A stretch of DNA of 64,000 nucleotides, from the NCBI RefSeq assembly GCF_007097395.1, contig NZ_VKDC01000004.1, positions 1-64,000 of the forward strand. The letters run 5' to 3'. Shown in pieces: positions 61,818 to 64,000 of the stretch; positions within the stretch are counted from its first letter, which is position 1; each line of letters starts with the position of its first letter. The stretch is from Fulvivirga sp. M361. Lineage in GTDB: Bacteria > Bacteroidota > Bacteroidia > Cytophagales > Cyclobacteriaceae. The position numbers were made by a program, and so were the translations under genes. The notes below the pieces were generated by a model, which had not been told where the DNA came from, did no database searches, and saw nothing but the letters and a program-made list of their open reading frames with translations.

Positions 61818-64000
61818 TTAATTGAAGAGAATAAGTTTTTGAATAATTGAATAAAATTCAGACGATATGTGCAGATAATAAACTCCATCAGGGTTTCCTG
61901 AAAAATCAATCTGACCTTTTGAAGGTTTGTTGTAAAACACATCTTTGCCATATATATCATAAAGCCTGATATGGAAATTTAGCTGAGTGTTAACCGTCCA
62001 ATGAAGGTTAATTAAACCCTGCGAAGGGTTAGGGTAAATGTGTACTTGTGAATGTAGCTTTTCTAATGACTGAATGACGTCGGGTTCTCTCTTCTTTGGC
62101 GTGCTCAATGAATCTATAGCGCTAAAACCCGAAGACCCTGCAAGGTTAAAAGTACTTATTCGATAGGTATAATTAGTATTAAGACTTAATCCTGTATCTT
62201 CATAGGTGACGGTATTAGGGGCTAATTGTGCAATTTCCACGAAATCCTCACCTGTTTGTCTTTCCAGAATATATCCGGTTTCGTTATCAGAGACATCTGA
62301 CCATGATACGATAATGGTAGTTGAATCTTTAAGTACCAGCGTAAGGTTCTCAGGGGTTAAAGGCGGTAAAAGTTGTGCACTTCCGGATTCTGTCGGCCCT
62401 TCCTCAAATGGGTCGGGTTTAGTGTCAAGTTGAATGATAAACTTGTCGAGTTGTGTGCCATTCTCACGATAAGCCACCTCTAAAACATGAAAACCGGCAC
62501 TTATTTCATTTACCTGAGCATTATCCGTTTTAAACCATGCACCTGCACCGGAACGACCATTCTCCTTCACCCAATCCCCATCATCTATACGCCAGAAAAA
62601 AGAGTCTTCCTCACCTGATAAAGCGTATAGCCTAAACCAGAAACTATAATTACCGCTGGTTTCTAACTGGAAATTGTATCGTACGATACATACCTCCTGA
62701 ACACATCCGGGCTCATCTCCCGAACTGTTAAAATCAGGATTAACCTCTATTACTTTTCCCATAGAAGCTTCTGCGCGTGAAAGTATGTCCCACCTATTTC
62801 CCATTTCTCCATTTTCTGCCTCCATAACGAGTACCCCCTCGTCCGGTTCGTACACGGCACCTATAGCAAACGTTGTTATGTTCACTGTTTCGGTGTAAGC
62901 AGATGCTCCCACTCCGTTAAAAGCCTTTAAGCGATAAGTGTAAGTGGATGATTTACTCAGACCTGTATCTGTGAAAGTGGTATCATTCACATCCAGAATA
63001 GCAATGCGGATAAAGCTGTCGCCTTCCAGACGTTCCAGTTCGTACCCCTCCTCCTGAGTGGTATTTGACCAGGTGAGTTGAGCCCGCGTTGATGAAACTG
63101 CCACACCTGTAAATCCCGAAGGTCTTGCGGGAGCTTCAATAGGTTCAGCCGGAGTGGTAACGGCCAGCGTCTCTGAGTAGACAGTATCCTGGTGGGCATT
63201 GTAAGCTCCTAAACGATATTGATAATCTGTGTTCGCTATGGCGGATTCATCCGTCCATTCAACGCTATTTTGGCTTAGCTGGCCTATGGGCTCAAAGTCA
63301 GTATCTGTTTTTCTTTCCAGTATGAACCCGTATTCATTGTCCGATTGATCTAACCACTCCAATTTAATTTTGCTGGATGTGAGTGCTTCAACCGTGGTTA
63401 AAACAGGTGTTGCAACACGTACAGTATCACGCCCTTTCATGCCACCTTTATTCAGCGTACTGAATGCGTCCCCCTCCCTTCCTCTTATAGGCCTTTCAGT
63501 CTGTAATAAATTGGTGATGCCGTGGTCTGCCTCCAGAAAACTGTTTGCAATTTCGTAATGGTTTCTACGTTTTGTGGTGAGATTAGGCACTCCCCAGGGA
63601 AAAGAAGATGGGTTACGCTCCCAAATAAAGTATTGATTGATGACATCAATGATCTGCACACCTTTTTCAGTGGTATCATTCCATAAGTCAAACCCTGCAT
63701 ATCGTGCTATTTCAAAGCACTGTACCATTGTGGTTAATGCATAGGCGGTGTAAGTAAGGCCGCTGCGCCCATCATTTCTAACTACTTCGCGAGGAAGATA
63801 TACGCCATTGTCGTCACTTTCTATTTTCCACCCCGCACCTGGCAATCTCACATTTTTATCCGTACGGGAATAGAAATAACTCTTAAGCTGAATCAAGGCC
63901 TCATTTAAGAGGTCATGATCCTCGAAAGCAACAGCAGCGGCAAAAACCCCTAAAAGCCCTGCGTCCTTCCAGTTATTGTCTTTTCCCCGCATCACATGAA
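61818..64000 (-). CDS. Polysaccharide lyase (alginate-lyase-like) with Fn3 domains and T9SS sorting tail, 5' end outside the window
   Basis: The frame is open to the window edge (first residues HVMRGKDNNWKDAGL), so the N-terminus is missing; the visible part is ~727 residues. The first ~180 residues are the end of an alpha/alpha toroid lyase domain of the alginate-lyase superfamily (VMRGKDNNWKDAGLLGVFAA, YEIANSFLEADHGI). Then come two Fn3 domains (about 205-380), a carbohydrate-binding-like beta module (about 385-535, VLVMEAENGEMGNRWDI), a third Fn3 domain (about 545-635) and a type A Por sorting domain at the end (VHIYPNPSQGLINLHWT). It is secreted by T9SS and cuts the polymer outside. The substrate is not readable but should contain uronic acid. 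Confidence 0.85.
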   Translation of the reverse strand, partial: HVMRGKDNNWKDAGLLGVFAAAVAFEDHDLLNEALIQLKSYFYSRTDKNVRLPGAGWKIESDDNGVYLPREVVRNDGRSGLTYTAYALTTMVQCFEIARYAGFDLWNDTTEKGVQIIDVINQYFIWERNPSSFPWGVPNLTTKRRNHYEIANSFLEADHGITNLLQTERPIRGREGDAFSTLNKGGMKGRDTVRVATPVLTTVEALTSSKIKLEWLDQSDNEYGFILERKTDTDFEPIGQLSQNSVEWTDESAIANTDYQYRLGAYNAHQDTVYSETLAVTTPAEPIEAPARPSGFTGVAVSSTRAQLTWSNTTQEEGYELERLEGDSFIRIAILDVNDTTFTDTGLSKSSTYTYRLKAFNGVGASAYTETVNITTFAIGAVYEPDEGVLVMEAENGEMGNRWDILSRAEASMGKVIEVNPDFNSSGDEPGCVQEVCIVRYNFQLETSGNYSFWFRLYALSGEEDSFFWRIDDGDWVKENGRSGAGAWFKTDNAQVNEISAGFHVLEVAYRENGTQLDKFIIQLDTKPDPFEEGPTESGSAQLLPPLTPENLTLVLKDSTTIIVSWSDVSDNETGYILERQTGEDFVEIAQLAPNTVTYEDTGLSLNTNYTYRISTFNLAGSSGFSAIDSLSTPKKREPDVIQSLEKLHSQVHIYPNPSQGLINLHWTVNTQLNFHIRLYDIYGKDVFYNKPSKGQIDFSGNPDGVYYLHISSEFYSIIQKLILFN

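Overview
The window comes from a Bacteroidota chromosome, most likely order Cytophagales. The reasons are: a PorP/SprF protein preceded by a protein with a gliding-motility-type C-terminal domain; two Por-type (type IX secretion, T9SS) sorting tails; a SusC/SusD pair with a FecR anti-sigma factor; a DUF6520-like small protein pair; and promoters that look like TTG-N19-TAnnTTTG rather than E. coli type. Assignments rest on reading the sequence and on remembered family features; no database search was run.

Layout. 84-3643: an AT-rich, leftward three-gene operon (PEGA-like secreted protein, HEAT-like protein, small Mrr-like nuclease), next to tRNA-His (4398-4475) and a tRNA-3'-end-like fragment. 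4542-9091: housekeeping (dihydroorotase, DEAD-box helicase, sensor histidine kinase). 9561-14709: a rightward T9SS-linked surface operon (S74 protein, gliding-motility-CTD protein, PorP/SprF with a basic tail). 14768-15422: a candidate miniature transposable element with 20-bp terminal inverted repeats and 8-bp direct repeats, containing a ~325-bp dispersed repeat whose second copy is at 39060-39385. 15427-17644: sugar isomerase/epimerase plus Gfo/Idh/MocA oxidoreductase, followed by a 14-bp minisatellite. 18548-20959: MauE-like redox membrane protein with two DUF6520-like peptides and a propeller protein, showing a partial tandem duplication. 21403-32086: leftward FecI-like/FecR/SusC/SusD locus with a redoxin-DUF3738 protein, an S8 protease and a DUF4397-like lipoprotein. 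32404-34831: GIY-YIG nuclease gene inside an array of ~121-bp repeats with inverted ends, plus a jelly-roll protein. 34920-38934: a small secreted protein, an ECF sigma factor, a small HTH protein and a deletion scar joining SDR and AraC fragments. 39507-52674: a tightly packed 13-kb operon of five exported proteins (outer-membrane barrel, two fibronectin-III proteins, a 1542-residue beta-rich protein and an SprB-repeat T9SS cargo). 53289-53598: a dead IS3-type transposase. 53850-58151: xylose operon xylB-xylA-xylE with a palindromic operator over its promoter. 58794-64000: GH88, GH2 and a T9SS-exported polysaccharide lyase running off the window end.

How it fits together. The right end encodes breakdown of a uronic-acid-containing polysaccharide (lyase outside, GH2 and GH88 on the oligomers) beside xylose uptake and catabolism, which suggests a xylose/glucuronate polymer such as a glucuronoxylan or ulvan; that is inference. 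The SusCD locus carries a protease rather than glycosidases and so more likely serves peptide uptake. The 39.5-52.7 kb operon is the largest block without a known job and is my main candidate for an undescribed surface system. The GIY-YIG/repeat array and the MauE-DUF6520 cassette are the next two.
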